Source: Xylocopa sonorina (taxonomy: Eukaryota > Arthropoda > Insecta > Hymenoptera > Apidae). From it: a DNA stretch of 64,000 nt. Position 1 is the stretch's first letter. Every line of letters begins with the position of its first letter. Positions 29,101 through 39,700 of the stretch are shown here, piece after piece. Under the pieces are notes generated by a model, which worked only from the letters and a program-made list of their open reading frames with translations, was not told the origin of the DNA and ran no database searches. A program made the position numbers and the translations under genes. Location of the stretch: contig NC_135198.1 in assembly GCF_050948175.1 (NCBI RefSeq), positions 7,515,001 through 7,579,000 of the forward strand, in the 5' to 3' direction.

Positions 29101-32100
29101 ATTCAAGCTTCGATTGGATCATAAACATTGTTCACACGATACTTTCTTGAACAGCTCGTGCCTGAAATAACGAAAAAGGGATGCCCCAGACGTTCGAATT
29201 TATCTGCATCCTTGAACTTGCATCCTGCTTCGGTAACCAGAAAAAATTCGGGATACTAAATCGTGGAGTTGTCTACGATCATGCGAATTAACGTCACATC
29301 ACGTCGCGAAGCGAGCTGTTGATATCGAAAATAATCTGTTTCCATTTGCTTTTGTACCTTTTGGAATCATACTTTAGAGACCTTTCGTTGTTGAAAGTTC
29401 GTCTTCAAGTTATTCAAGCTCTCGTCAAGCGTTTCATAAATCATTCGTGTACAAATTCAATTGCGTCTCCGTTCATCTATCCCCTCGATCGTTCGAGAGA
29501 AAGATTAACGACCTCAGCCAGCCCCTTTTTACAAGATGACGAACGACCATTTTTTCCCAACGATTAACTCGTCGTGGCTTGTCGATGGTACGCGTGAAAC
29601 ACAGGCAGCTACTGAAATTTTCAACTGTAACGCATCTCGACGATGAAACGGTGCTTTGTCATGCCGCTGGCTGTTTGACTTGGCACGTCGCCCGGTACAT
29701 AAATTCGCGTCAATTACCAGCAAGATCGTGGCGCAAAGTATCGCTCGCGTATCAAATGATGCATCACGGTTGCACTGTCGTCGTACGAGTGTATAGTAAT
29801 TATTGAATGAATTAGTGGTCATTTGAGGTGATTGTTTCTTCCTGGACAATCGATTACTATCGACTCGCAAGAAGACCACGATCAATCTCTTTGCTTCGTC
29901 AAAAGTTAACAGAATAAGGGGCGAATTTATTGGTGTCCCAAGATAAATTATTTATTCGAAATTAACGTACAATTAACGAGGACGTATGCGTGTGTCAGAT
30001 ACTTTTGTCAGAAATGAAATTGTTCGTTTAGAGAAATTCGTTAGCACGCGAGACGGCTGGAAAGAATAAGTGCGCAGCGCTACGTCTGATTGAAGTAAGT
30101 ATGATTCTACTGCCTACGTTCCTGACTCTTACTACTTGCGACGAGCACTCAGCCTACCTTCTCTCCTCGCGATTCCGTAATTTCGATTCGAGTAAGAACC
30201 TCGCGTATGACGTTATCACTTCAATTAGAACATCCGACTTGCACTCTAGTCGCGTTCATTTCCCGATGCAGTTCGCGACGTAGAATAGTTTCGTTCAACA
30301 AAATTTCTAAGGGACGAGCGAACCTTCCTCGTGCCCAGGTTTTCTACTTCCTCGACGCGTAATTGATAAGGCAGGATTTGTTTAAAGACACAGTTGGAAC
30401 AACGAAAGGCACTTCGCAGATCGCGTCGCGTTACGTCCTCCCATTTAATCCAGAACAAAGCGATGGGAACGTAAGCGGGGATGCGAGATCGCTCGAGTTT
30501 CTCGCACATCGTGAACCTTGAAGATAAAAGCTATATACGCGTTTGTATTTACCTGGACAGATAATTAAACGTCGTTATCGCGTTCCCGAGATTGGCTTAA
30601 GTGGCGCGCGTGAAATCGCCACTTCGCGAGCGCGATTTCAATGACCGTCATTCGGCCAAGGTGTTGCCATCAGGCTTATCTCGAGCATCTCTGGTATTCG
30701 GCTCGATTAAGATCCGCGCTGACCTACGAGGGTCTGCGAGGATGGGCTGGCCATTATTTCTGCCCATCGACGCTACGCGATCTATCTTTGGGGGGTTGAT
30801 GAAGTAAACTTCAGTATCGATGCGAGGGGGCACGATGTCCGTCGAGTCGATGTACTATTTGCTGTAGATAGTTTAGAAAAAATTGAGGGAGATAAAGATG
30901 GTTGTAACAAAAAATTAAAGGAGATAAAGATAAGTAAGGTATCAGTGGAGTGAGTTTAAATAAATAAACGGCTATTGTTGTAATTTCATTAGCTTCTATG
31001 AATTGTGTTACTTTGTTTGGATGTCTGGTAAAAAATAGGGGAACTCTGCGTCGATTACGAGTCACGCTCTACTATTAGAGCGAATAATCTAAATGATTAC
31101 TTCGCAGAACAAAATTATCTTATCTCGCCGCCTCGAGGTGTACCTACGTTCGAATTCTTAGGAAATTTTGCTCAAAAATTAGAATGTCAATATTAACATT
31201 TTTACGGTTTAACATTATTGGCAACTCAACCCTGACCACTCCAGAGGAGCCTATTTCTATATATTGTCAGACAAAAGTAGAAGCGGCGGTTCATGGCCAG
31301 CCAACTGGTTTCGAAGCTAAAAATATCTTCAAATTTCAGACTGCAACATTCCGTTGCTGAACTTTCTTAACTTTAATATTTCTTTTCCTAATATTTCCCA
31401 TATCAAATTCGACGAGGCAGATAGTTTGTCAGTTCTTTTTATATTTCGATAGCCACGAAACGAGTCGTTTGATTTTCTCTTCATCGAGAATGGAATGTCG
31501 AACGCTTGGATTGGAATACAGAGAATTCCGAATTTCCTGTTAAAACACGTTTAATAGCCTAGCATTGTGGTCAGTGCTGTTCAATGAATCGAAGGTCGGG
31601 AACGAGTCATCGTGCGTAGCTGAACTTTGTTAGGGAAGGTAGTCAAGTGACGTCACATCATCCAGCCTTATGTCATTATGTAGAAAACCGGTCTTGGTCT
31701 TTTTTTCTTGCGATATACGTGGCATACTTATGACGATGCTTCGAATAGACGAAATTATTTACATTGCATTCTTGCCATTTTATCTGACATTGTCTCCGAC
31801 TAATTGTACGTTTTAACATGCTTTAGAGTCGTCGTAATCGGCGTTGCGCAATTGTGAACTGTCATTAGTGAAAAACAATTCGATATTGTCTTGGCAAGCT
31901 TTTGTTTCACGAAGGAGTTGAAGTTTTACAAGATTAAAACATTAAAATTGCAATGTTAAAAATTGGTGCACTCAAATACCGACCACGAGTAAGAAAATCA
32001 CTGAGTAATCGCAAAACAGTGCGAGAAATCCATTAAAAGAGAATAGAACGATGCAATCTCGACGGAGAAGAAGAAAAGTAGGAAAACTGTCGTGGAACTA

Positions 32101-32831
32101 AATCAAGTCGTATTCGAGGTGCACCTACAGCTTGGCGTGCATCGTAATCTGTATATCAGCGTCACAGTGATAAACGCCTTGAATGATATTCGCGTTGGCA
32201 AAAAAATGCGTACACGTTTATGCGGCTATTACTCATTCACATATGACACACAGCGTGTGCAAATAAATTTCGCGCGAATCAATTTTCCCGTGCGATTAGC
32301 CGATCCTGCTATTTTCCTTCGCGCACTCCCTGCCACCTGGTACTTGTTGCGTTCGCGCGAAACGTTTCATTTTCCAGGAAGAACCATGAAAATGTATCCC
32401 ACCGTAACTCGACGAGAAACCAACCATTACTCGATTCCATATTGCTTTTCCTACTCGTTAATCAAACCATGGTGCCTTATTATCGCACCAGAAAGAAATC
32501 GATTAGCAACAGTTAATGGTCCCTACTGTGACTAAAAGGGTAAAATTGTTCACTGCGATTCTTTTTTTACGAACATGCGAACAATTCTACGTCCACAGAG
32601 ATTTAACATTCCTCCATAATAGCTTGCGAGGAAATGGACATAGTTCAAAGATAGCTTCTATTTCATTGACACAAAGGGACCATAAATTCCACGGGCACTT
32701 ACCATAGCTGTAGTCTGCGATATATTAGGCGGCTGGTCCTCCGTGCTGGCGCGCGAAACGACGAACAGAACCGCTAGCAGGACACTTCCGGCACATCTTT
32801 CCCAGCTAAACCGGCAATTACACCCGGCCAT
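1973..32831 (-). CDS. Mmp1: Matrix metalloproteinase 1, complete gene in ten coding exons
   Basis: Zinc endopeptidase that remodels extracellular matrix and basement membrane. Joined exons: 32831-32703, 17929-17806, 12146-12042, 9267-9116, 8289-7987, 7896-7731, 7650-7514, 7404-7084, 6693-6477 and 2115-1973; every join keeps frame. Predicted protein is 598 aa, or 566 aa if exon 9 is read through to 6430. Order of parts: signal peptide (about 1-29), peptidoglycan-binding-like prodomain (from NYLSQFGYL at 44), cysteine switch PRCGVKD (Cys100), furin site RSKR (112-115), catalytic domain with HEFGHSLGLSH (zinc ligands His231, His235, His241; catalytic Glu232) and Met-turn Met249, Thr/Pro linker, then four hemopexin blades closed by Cys306 and Cys498. 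RSKRYALQGSRWRVK and PRSTAYWWFGC resemble insect Mmp1 rather than Mmp2 (from memory of the family). First ATG in the open frame is at 32831. Family and domain calls are secure; the 5' UTR is not resolved. Confidence 0.95.
5067..5392. mobile_element. MITE-like element with 13-bp terminal inverted repeats and an internal duplication
   Basis: The left end begins CCCAGACAACACA and the right end finishes with its exact reverse complement (TGTGTTGTCTGGG, 5380-5392). Both are flanked directly by TA, as in the TA target duplications of Tc1/mariner-type elements. A further copy of the left terminus lies inside at 5240, and the segments from 5067 and from 5240 are diverged copies of each other over roughly 130-150 bp. 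No transposase reading frame is present, so it would be non-autonomous. The superfamily is a guess from the TA flank. Confidence 0.65.
5950..5955 (-). terminator. Candidate poly(A) signal for the short Mmp1 transcript
   Basis: AATAAA on the minus strand, about 475 bases downstream of the stop at 6430. A second AATAAA lies at 5647-5642. Position relative to the read-through stop is the only support. Confidence 0.35.
6430..6693 (-). CDS. Mmp1: Mmp1 exon 9, read-through form: alternative 3' end for a secreted isoform
   Basis: If the donor at 6476 is not used, exon 9 continues in frame for 14 more codons (TKASFESNQILTSP) to a TAA at 6432-6430. The resulting protein of 566 aa has no hydrophobic tail and should be released. 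An AATAAA on the minus strand at 5955-5950, about 475 bases past the stop, could end this transcript. Whether this form is really made cannot be told from sequence alone. Confidence 0.55.
   Translation of the reverse strand: MDVADPAFPRSTAYWWFGCRLANRGTLGNVQWHHEYSGGNSFLEPIDGDYDDEYNDEYDDRNGSVGNIILDAGTKASFESNQILTSP
6477..6693 (-). CDS. Mmp1: Mmp1 exon 9: end of hemopexin domain and acidic stem (shared part)
   Basis: Encodes residues 480-551 plus one base of 552. PRSTAYWWFGC ends the propeller with Cys498. An acidic, Tyr-rich stem (PIDGDYDDEYNDEYDD) follows. Two fates are possible at 6477: a donor GCAG/GTACTA allows splicing to the distal exon at 2115, or read-through continues in frame to a stop at 6430-6432. 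The acceptor TTCAG ends at 6694 and has a poor pyrimidine tract. Confidence 0.88.
6694..7083 (-). other. Mmp1 intron 8 (390 bp)
   Basis: Bounded by GTAAGT at 7083 and TTCAG ending at 6694. The interior is AT-rich and I see nothing else in it. Confidence 0.8.
7084..7404 (-). CDS. Mmp1: Mmp1 exon 8: hemopexin blades 2-4
   Basis: Encodes residues 373-479. Three successive repeat signatures are visible: SKYWRY, IPDNIDTAIVW...KGTKFWRF, and IPDNLDASIVY...KGDAYYRF. The domain mediates substrate and TIMP contacts in MMPs in general. The acceptor CTGCAG ends at 7405. The donor is a perfect GTAAGT at 7083, leaving in phase 0. Confidence 0.95.
7514..7650 (-). CDS. Mmp1: Mmp1 exon 7: hemopexin blades 1-2
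   Basis: Encodes the end of residue 327 to 372. DRYWRL closes the first blade and LPGNIDAAFTYKNGKTYFFK opens the second, the usual hemopexin repeat pattern. It is flanked by introns of 80 bp (7651-7730) and 109 bp (7405-7513). The acceptor ATAG ends at 7651; the donor GTAAAA starts at 7513. Confidence 0.94.
7731..7896 (-). CDS. Mmp1: Mmp1 exon 6: linker and start of hemopexin domain
   Basis: Encodes residues 272-326 plus one base of 327. ALYGKKTRRSDG ends the catalytic domain. A Thr/Pro-rich hinge (ATTTIAPPS) follows, then DSDLCMDPKVDTMF begins hemopexin blade 1; Cys306 should pair with Cys498 in exon 9. A small in-phase intron (7897-7986, 90 bp) precedes it. The donor is GTACGT at 7730. Confidence 0.94.
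7987..8289 (-). CDS. Mmp1: Mmp1 exon 5: zinc-binding catalytic core
   Basis: Encodes residues 171-271, the heart of the metzincin fold. GDGDPFDGPGGTLAHAYFP carries the structural zinc and calcium ligands, GGDAHFDDAE more of them, and AAHEFGHSLGLSHS is the catalytic HExxHxxGxxH motif. ALMAPFY contains the Met-turn (Met249). The final helix RLDEDDIQGIQ closes the domain. All canonical catalytic residues are present, so an active protease is predicted. The acceptor TTAG ends at 8290 and the donor GTAGAT starts at 7986. Confidence 0.97.
8290..9115 (-). other. Mmp1 intron 4 (826 bp)
   Basis: Bounded by GTGAGA at 9115 and TTAG ending at 8290. Mostly AT-rich, but interrupted by the GC-rich foldable block listed separately at 8641-8780. 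Confidence 0.85.
8641..8780. repeat. Structured GC-rich block, possible degenerate SINE or ncRNA-derived repeat
   Basis: On the plus strand, ATCCCC (8675-8680) can pair with GGGGAT (8651-8656). Alternatively CCCCT (8677-8681) can pair with AGGGG (8705-8709), enclosing a second helix GTCG (8686-8689) with CGAC (8697-8700). Another stem, CTACTGG (8752-8758) with CCAGTAG (8769-8775), lies just downstream. The block stands out sharply from the AT-rich intron. I have an unverified impression that the core recurs in many animal genomes. No function is claimed. Confidence 0.45.
9116..9267 (-). CDS. Mmp1: Mmp1 exon 4: N-terminal part of catalytic domain
   Basis: Encodes the end of residue 120 to 170. 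SRWRVKKLTYKISKYP forms the first strand of the catalytic domain, and the rest includes the helix ending FKVWSEYTDLVFT. The acceptor TTTCACAG ends at 9268 and the donor GTGAGA starts at 9115. The phase 1 entry matches exon 3 and the phase 0 exit matches exon 5. Confidence 0.95.
9268..12041 (-). other. Mmp1 intron 3 (2774 bp)
   Basis: Bounded by GTAAAT at 12041 and CACAG ending at 9268. Small ORFs around 10672-11150 in CpG-rich sequence show no family resemblance and overlap each other in several frames. I recognise nothing else. Confidence 0.8.
12042..12146 (-). CDS. Mmp1: Mmp1 exon 3: cysteine switch and furin cleavage site
   Basis: Encodes residues 85-120. LMALPRCGVKDKVG contains the cysteine switch, whose Cys100 ligates the catalytic zinc and keeps the zymogen latent. 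RSKR at 112-115 is a furin-type proprotein convertase site, implying activation in the secretory pathway. It is followed by YALQG, the start of the mature enzyme. The acceptor after a pyrimidine run ends TCAG at 12147; the donor is GTAAAT at 12041. Confidence 0.95.
15511..15562. repeat. Two-copy 27-bp tandem repeat
   Basis: CTTGCACTATCAGTTCCAAG occurs at 15511 and again at 15538; the copies stay identical through the following AA, then diverge. It lies in Mmp1 intron 2. Confidence 0.85.
15681..15715. other. Strong hairpin with four-base TCGG loop
   Basis: Perfect 10-bp inverted repeat CTGTCAAGGC (15686-15695) and GCCTTGACAG (15700-15709) around the loop TCGG. After a small bulge it is extended by CGAC (15681-15684) pairing with GTCG (15712-15715). 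It is symmetrical enough to form on either strand; the role is unknown. Confidence 0.7.
17806..17929 (-). CDS. Mmp1: Mmp1 exon 2: prodomain (peptidoglycan-binding-like)
   Basis: Encodes residues 44-84 plus the first base of 85. Reads NYLSQFGYLQP and then AIAEFQAFAGLNITG, the conserved helical MMP propeptide fold. The acceptor TTGCAG ends at 17930 and the donor GTAAGT begins at 17805. It enters in phase 0, matching exon 1, and leaves in phase 1, matching exon 3. The exon is isolated between introns of about 14.8 kb and 5.7 kb. Confidence 0.93.
17930..32702 (-). other. Mmp1 intron 1 (14.8 kb)
   Basis: Separates the signal-peptide exon from the prodomain exon; large first introns commonly hold enhancers. 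I found no recognisable exon, repeat family or RNA gene. The longest frames inside (24568-25014 minus, 24590-25021 plus, 20504-20890 plus, 32092-32535 plus) overlap ORFs in other frames or lack family resemblance. I treat them as non-coding. Confidence 0.75.
32703..32831 (-). CDS. Mmp1: Mmp1 exon 1: start codon and signal peptide
   Basis: Encodes residues 1-43. The hydrophobic run GSVLLAVLFVVS (15-26) followed by RAST is a typical secretory signal peptide, after which comes a short hydrophilic stretch with one N-glycosylation sequon (NIS). The reading frame is open further upstream, but no other in-frame ATG occurs before a stop, so 32831 is the start; G at +4 fits the Kozak context. The exon ends in phase 0 at a consensus donor GTAAGT (32702-32697). 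Confidence 0.88.
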
Positions 32832-33133
32832 CGTTCTTCTCTGACTTGGATAACCTCGGAACGTACCCGGAGAAACCGGTCTACTCTTGGGACGCCAGAC
32901 GATCACCGTGACAATCAATTCTCACAAGGCTCGCGTCCGTACGTGCCTTCACCCCGTGACACTGGCCGCGCACACGTGTTCGCTCTTCTCGGATCGTCCG
33001 TTTGGTACCGCCCGATCGTAGATCGCAGGATGACGTGTCGTGACGCTTGGTCCACGTGCCCTCTCGATCATTCGACTCCCTGGCAATTTTCCCTCGGGAA
33101 ATCGCGCGCAACCGATTCACGGCTGCCACTCTT

Positions 33134-33156
33134 TCTCTCTCTCTCTCTCTCTCTCT
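33134..33156. repeat. (CT)n microsatellite
   Basis: Uninterrupted TC/CT dinucleotide run; reads (GA)n on the Mmp1 strand about 300 bp upstream of its start codon. Confidence 0.95.
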
Positions 33157-33405
33157 GTCGATCGTCTCGTCGCGAGAACGCGAAACGATCGCAATCGAGC
33201 TGTTCCAAGGGGTTAAGTCCGGGGGTACGCGACTCGCCAGCAGGGTCAGTCTAAAACCTGGTTGCCACGACACTATCGATCTCGTATTCCCCAACGGGTG
33301 ACCTCGCCGCACCGGTTACTCTCTTTCTTCCGACGTCCCTTTGCCGTGCGCTTCGAGCACGAGTTTCTCTCCCAGCCACGAACCCACGCAGAGAGGCACG
33401 CAACT

Positions 33406-33427
33406 CGTCGTCGTCGTCGTCGTCGTT
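33406..33427. repeat. (CGT)n trinucleotide microsatellite
   Basis: Seven CGT units in a row, with a shorter run of the same unit shortly downstream (about 33443-33456). Confidence 0.95.
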
Positions 33428-33700
33428 CCCTTCGTCACGACGCCTCGTCGTCGTCGATCCAAAGCTCGATCGGCTCGAACTGACGCGGACTCGCGAAAGA
33501 CTTAGCGGTTACGACGCGAGGGTGAAAGAGAAGCTCGTCGAAAGGTAGAAGGGAGAGAACTGCGCGTAGGGCAGAACACGGAAGGACGTTTTACCAGGGG
33601 GGAGGGTTTTTTTTCTAGAGAGAATTCGGGCACGGAGAAAGGACGCGACCGCACGGGGAACTGGTACCGGAGTCTACCGCCACTCTGAATTACAATCAGT

Positions 33701-36700
33701 GTGCCACTGACTTTTATTGAGGCCTCCCACCACGCGGCTCGCGACTACCACCATCAATGCCGTGGCAACGTACAATGCTTACGCGAGTGTGAATGCCTCT
33801 CAGAGCCTGACTTGTCATAGCGCGCGTGGATCGTGCCTCTGTCCCTCTTCTCTTCGAGCTCGTTTCGTTCTCTTTTTTTCGTACCCGTCCGCACGCCCTA
33901 TCGTGGTAGAAACGACGAGAGGGAGCCGAGGAGGGCCAGCGAAGGGACGAGTTTTTTAAGGTGGACAGCGGTGTATCCGCTGGTCGATCGACCGATTGCC
34001 TGATTAGATGGGAAACGGGAAGGTGTTGTGACATCGCGGCCAGGACATCTGCGAGAGTAACGTGCACGCGTGCTCTGACTACGATTCCTCGCAGGAATAG
34101 AGGAGTGGCTAGGAAATATCCTTGCGAGCGATCGAGTCTCTCATTGAAATTGAACGGGGACGACGATGGTTTGCGTTGGGTCAGGGTATGGTGTTTCTTG
34201 CTGGTCGATCGCACGAAGGCTGGTCAAGATTCTGTTCTCTTGTCCCCATGGTTTTTTAATTATGGCCATTTCTATGAATTTTGCTTCCTCTGGTTTTATC
34301 AGATCTGCGATCGTCTATGTGAATTTTTGTTTCTGTTGGTTCCATGCGTGGCTATTTTATACACTTTTGCGTATTACGTGCACCATAAATGGAGAATAAT
34401 TATTTCGAAGCATTTCTTAGCACTTGAAACATTGCGATTGTTTTAGATTCGACAGAATGGAATATTAATATGTACAGGAGTCGGTATCCACTTCTTGGTA
34501 CAATAAGAAGAGGAAGAATAGCAGCACAGCATTTCAACGTCCATATATACCGGACGAGTTCTTGAAAGACGCGAAGTTAGCAATCGAAACGCTATGGTAT
34601 CCTTCGCAGATGTGAATAGGAACATCTTGAATGCCACGAAGCGGGATCCTCCTGGCCGGAAACGGTTTCAAAATAAAAGCATACATGCGAAACGTCTGAT
34701 TCATTCGGAGTCGTTAAAAAAGTGAATCAACAATTGACACATTTCGTGCGAAGAGCAGTGAAATATCTCGAACAAGTCTTATTTTATTAAGAAAAATGTC
34801 AGAACTCGAGTGGATCGCAACAGTTGGGTGCAGTCGATTAAAGGCAAACTTTGTACGCAATTAATCCCAGTTTCGTGATGCTAGTGCCGCACTGGTTTGT
34901 TCGAGCAGTTTCTTCCTCTACGTGGGTTTCAGTTTATCGTGATTTTTATCTCGATCGATCGCTGTTATCTCGACAATATACATTTCCGTGTTCCACAATG
35001 GCAAGAGGGTCACCATTGTCCCTGACTTTAGTCACGACACGACAGAAAAACGATTTCCCGCTCGCGGTTCTTTTATTTCACGCTGACTCTGCGATCTATC
35101 CTCGTTGAGGAATCACTGCAGTGTCCAGCGAGATACAATTTTTTCTAAAAAAAGGATTACACTGTTTTCTCGTTCGGTGCATCTAGCAATGGATGCCCAA
35201 CGCGTACCATGGCCATGAATAAATGATCCAACGGCGCAGAAATAGCCAAAACCTTCCTGAAAATAATCTGCCAGGTAAACAATATGATTTACGATCCACG
35301 AATTCGCGTCTCGTCTCGTCTTCAGCGATCCGCCGTCGCGTCCCAACGTTTCCTCAATTTCGCCGCCATTTTTCACGTTCGATTACGCGTTTTCATCTCG
35401 ATGAGCCCGCTTTCGCGTTCCTCTGAACGGTCGACGGAGCTTTTCACGGTTTTCACGGACCTTGTGAAACGTGGATTGTTGTAATCGAACGGCCACGATG
35501 CACGACGGCGTTTGCTTAGCCGCGTAATACCCGCGCAAGAAATCGTTCCTCCTTATCGAGCACGCTTTCAGAAATCTATTTTCTGGACCCACTGTCCCCA
35601 TTACCTAATTTCTCAATTTCTACGTCGATATCCACGAAATCAGAGGACCCCCCGTCGTCTTTCTTTCACACGATCTCATTCGTATCTTATCGTATCCACT
35701 TGACTACCCAATTTTTCTACCAGCTTCGCATTAGCCAAGCTGGATCGCGATTGCACGCGAGTCGAAGCGAGAAAAAGGAAATTGATAAAAATTACGCGAA
35801 TGCGCAATCCCCTGTTTCGATGACTGACAAAAGCGCATTCTATATTCCACTTTTTCTCCCCTTTCCGCCGTCCACGGTTCGCGACAGGCCATATCGACGG
35901 CGAAATTACCTTGGGAGTCTCGCATTCGTTAAGAACCGCACAATGAGGAGGAAAGAACGCGGGCTTCTTCTTCTTAACCAAACACCGAAAGCCTTGAACC
36001 TCGAAGACCGCATAACAATTACGCGAGAGTAAAACAAAGGAGCAATATCGAATATCATTATCCGAAGATCGAACAATGGGACGTTGGACGAACGGTGGAC
36101 GAAATTTCATCGGGCAAGCCCGAATGGAGGAAGTGGCAATCCCGTGGGACCGCATGATACACTTGTGAATCATGCGAGTATCCAGAACCCGCTTTCCGTT
36201 CCCGTGAATTCTTTCGTCTATGCCGACGACCGCAGCCTCGATCCTGAATCGGGCCTCCTGTACGAATTTCGAATGCAGATGAACCTACTCGTGACTAATC
36301 CTCGATGAACAGTCTCTTCGATTCTGCATACGTTCGATTTTGTTGCGCTTCTGTCACCTACGAGTTCCATTCCTCTCGTTAGATAGTCCAGTGGGGGTAA
36401 TCGTGTGCGTAAATCGCGAAGAAAAAAGATCGTGAAAAATTGCCACGGAATTACGCTTAATTTGGTACCTTTTTTGGCGTCTCGCGAGTATTGCGAAACG
36501 TAACATTTTTTATTTTGCGCTTGGAATTGGCGCGTTTAAAATTGGCAGAAGAGTTTTGAAGTAATAACGAGATAATTATGAAGTCGATCGTATGCAAATT
36601 AATGCAGGAGATTATGTTCTGATTACTTTCTTGGATAGTGTCGTGTTCGATGAGTCAGTTGGAGAACATGTCTAGTGTCGCTCGTTTATACTTTGGTTAG

Positions 36701-39700
36701 GTAGGTAATGTGATTGTTTCGATACAGTAACAGAGGGAATGCTAAATTTAGAGCAGATTTCGAGGGAAACGTACAAAGTATCCGCGTGTTTACCTTATAC
36801 GTGAAAAAATTGCAAATCGTAGCCGATTGACTAGCGGATAAATGAACTCTGGGAACGTCGCTTGTTCGCGCGAAATTGATTACCATACGTTTTGTGACTT
36901 ATCAATTGTGTTTACCACACGTGCTGTTTTCTTTCCCCCAAAGATTAGGTCACGGAGCAATTTATTATAAGGAAAACGTTACCTGCGATTCGTTATTTCT
37001 GGAAATACGAATGGCGCGATGATAAACCTCCTCGTATGACGATACAACAAATTCTCTTCCCCTTTCTCATATTTCATACGAATTGCATAACGACTCTCTT
37101 AGGTTCCCAACATTTCATCTAACAATTCTACGACTCTAAAATCATTTTCGTATATTTCTCGCACAATTGTACCAAAATATCTATCTCCAAACCAAAAAAA
37201 AAAGCGTAACGAAATCATCCACGTGACCAGAGAATAAACAAGAGACGCGTGCAGAAAACACGTGAATATCGCTTCGGAAGAAACATTATCAGTCCATGCC
37301 CTATCGTCGACGACCGTGTAGCAATAACACTCGTACGCAGAATTTTCCCAGAACTGTTTTCTGACTGTGCAACGATGTTTCGCGAAAAAGAAGCGAGGAT
37401 TGGACCAAAAAACGAACGACGAACGACAGTTTTTCCATTCGACATGTACGTGAGCCGCGTGCGAAGGAGCGGGACCGCGAGCGGACGCTTAGTTTGAATG
37501 GAAATAGGGGATGAAGAGGGGAACGGGTGGCGAGAGGAAGAAAGAGGTCCTCCCGCCGCCTTTATCTCCATTCGAAGGGGAAAAAGACGTGCGCATCTTT
37601 TTTCCTGACCCTGCACACTGACCCGAAGATGGCATCGTCGGGTATTCGGAATGCATTTGCATTAATTCGGTCCTAAGCCTATTTAAATGCAGCCGAACGG
37701 GGTTCGTAATCCCATCTGGGACGTCTCGCTGAAGAAGCTACCGCACAAAGGCCCACGAACGTCGCGGAAATTAGCGGATAAACCGATTTCTGCGAACTAC
37801 GAGGCTGAGCTCGTCCTTTCGAGGGAATCTTTGTTGAAGAAGAATGGAGACATTTTTTTTTTAATAGACCCTCTCGTTGTATTTCAACACCGATTGTGCC
37901 TCTCGTTGGTGATCTTGTTTCTCGATTTTTAATTTCGTAGCAAATTTGTGAAGCGATGTCACTGGTGACGTTGCAGGGGTTGTTTCTTAGATACGAAAGG
38001 GTTGAAGTAATTTTCGACAGAAAATATTTGTTTTTTTTTATATACGAAGACGTTCGAGCTCTTTGTTTTAGCCAGCGATTCGGTTTGATTCATTTCGTAG
38101 CGAGAAATCAGTTTATTTCTGGAGAAAAAATGAATTTCGCGAAGGAATTTAACTTGATGCTGTTCTATCGCGTTATGGAAGCGCCGGCACGTGCCCAAGG
38201 CGCCATGGCTCTCCGTTTCTCGACGATGCTGATACACTTGTGGATTTTTAATACGTTTCTAGTGAAATCACTTTGTCTCCACCATTTCTCTTGTTCGCCC
38301 TTTGAACGAAGCTGCTATACCTCGTAATGCGTTTGTAGAAGTCACGTTCGACGATGTCGCGTGTAATTACGGTAAAAAGATACGAAGCTATCAGTTTCGA
38401 AGTAGATCAAACAATAAATTCGCATGAAACGTGAACTTTGAAGGAAATATCGTTTGATGGGAGAATTTCTGCGATAAGTGTCGTTAATTCTTTCACGAGA
38501 TATCGTGAAGACCTCGTCGCAAATCCATCGCGAGCAGTTTTCTTATTCCACTTATCCTTATATTCAGAACAAATCTATGTCAGTTATTTCATCCCCATTC
38601 TCTACAGAAATGTCTATAATATAAAACAAAAAGTGATGAGAATTCATTTCGACTCCTGATGAAACCCTACACCTTTCGTTCCTCTAAAAGAACTTCGAAT
38701 TCTACAGAAAAAAAGGAAACAGTTCGACCAGGCAAGGTTCGCGAAGGACTTCAGTCGACCTCACCTAGAACCTCCTGACCAACCCCTTTATCTTGTCACC
38801 GTCTAATTCCAATCGCCTATCGATCCTGTCGACTCATCCCTTCTCGTCAACTTCCTTTCGCCTCTTTTTCACGCTTTGGTCAAGGCTGTCGCGTGACAAT
38901 GACTCGTGAGAACGCGATAGATGCCTTTAAGGGTGGAAGATGCCTCGACTGATTTAATTAGAGAAGGATACATTCGACGCGGTCTCGTGGTAACGAAGGA
39001 TTCGTTTGCAACACTGCTACGAGGGGGTGGAATACGATTATGGTCGTCGACAAAGGAAAGATTAACGATTCCAACTTATCCGACATCAAAGAAGATTTCC
39101 TATGCAATCGATGATAAATTATGTACGAGGATCGTTTTTGTTTCGCGCGTCCAGTGGTTAGCAAAGTCCGTTTCGTTCGATTCATTGTGTCCACGCGCGA
39201 ATGTCTACCATCCGTCTGTCCGCCTATTTATGAATCAACCTTCCTTGTGGTAACTTCTGGATAATTGTTCGCGGTTTTAATCGATACGTTGTATCGATAG
39301 CCTTCGCGGTGGTGCCGCTTTGTGACTCACTGTATGACCGTTCAGTGACCACCACAATGGCTACGAATTAATTCCCTTTATTGCCAGTGGACAATTTTCT
39401 TCGCTTGAAACTGTCGATGCGTTTTCCAATAGCCTGATGTATCGTCCCCTTGGGTGATCACTCAAAGAGCGTAGCTTTCATATTTTATTAATCCATCCAG
39501 GTTAATATGGTTTGTCATCTTAGAACCAGCGTGCAAAATTCTTCTCTATTTCATACTTTTTTCATTTTACACGTTAATTATCAATTATTTATCGTAGAAT
39601 TGGTGATGGTACATTATTTGTGGATTAATGCATTATTCATAAAGGGGTCACTCTGTCGTTTAATATCTTGATTAATCATCGCTCACGAAAAAACGTCGAA

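Larger units (their letters stand above)
32832..33700 (-). promoter_or_regulatory. Probable 5' UTR and promoter region of Mmp1
   Basis: CpG-rich sequence immediately upstream of the Mmp1 start codon. On the minus strand it carries a (GA)n run (33156-33134), resembling GAGA-factor type sites, and a (GAC)n run (33427-33406). No clear TATA box or initiator could be fixed, so the transcription start is unknown. Confidence 0.4.

Noticed and set aside
33714..34214. 166-codon minus-strand ORF upstream of Mmp1
   Set aside because: Arg/Ser-rich with no family resemblance and overlapping two plus-strand ORFs of similar size.
35676..36173. 165-codon minus-strand ORF
   Set aside because: No recognisable motif, overlaps a 110-codon ORF on the plus strand, no splice or start context.
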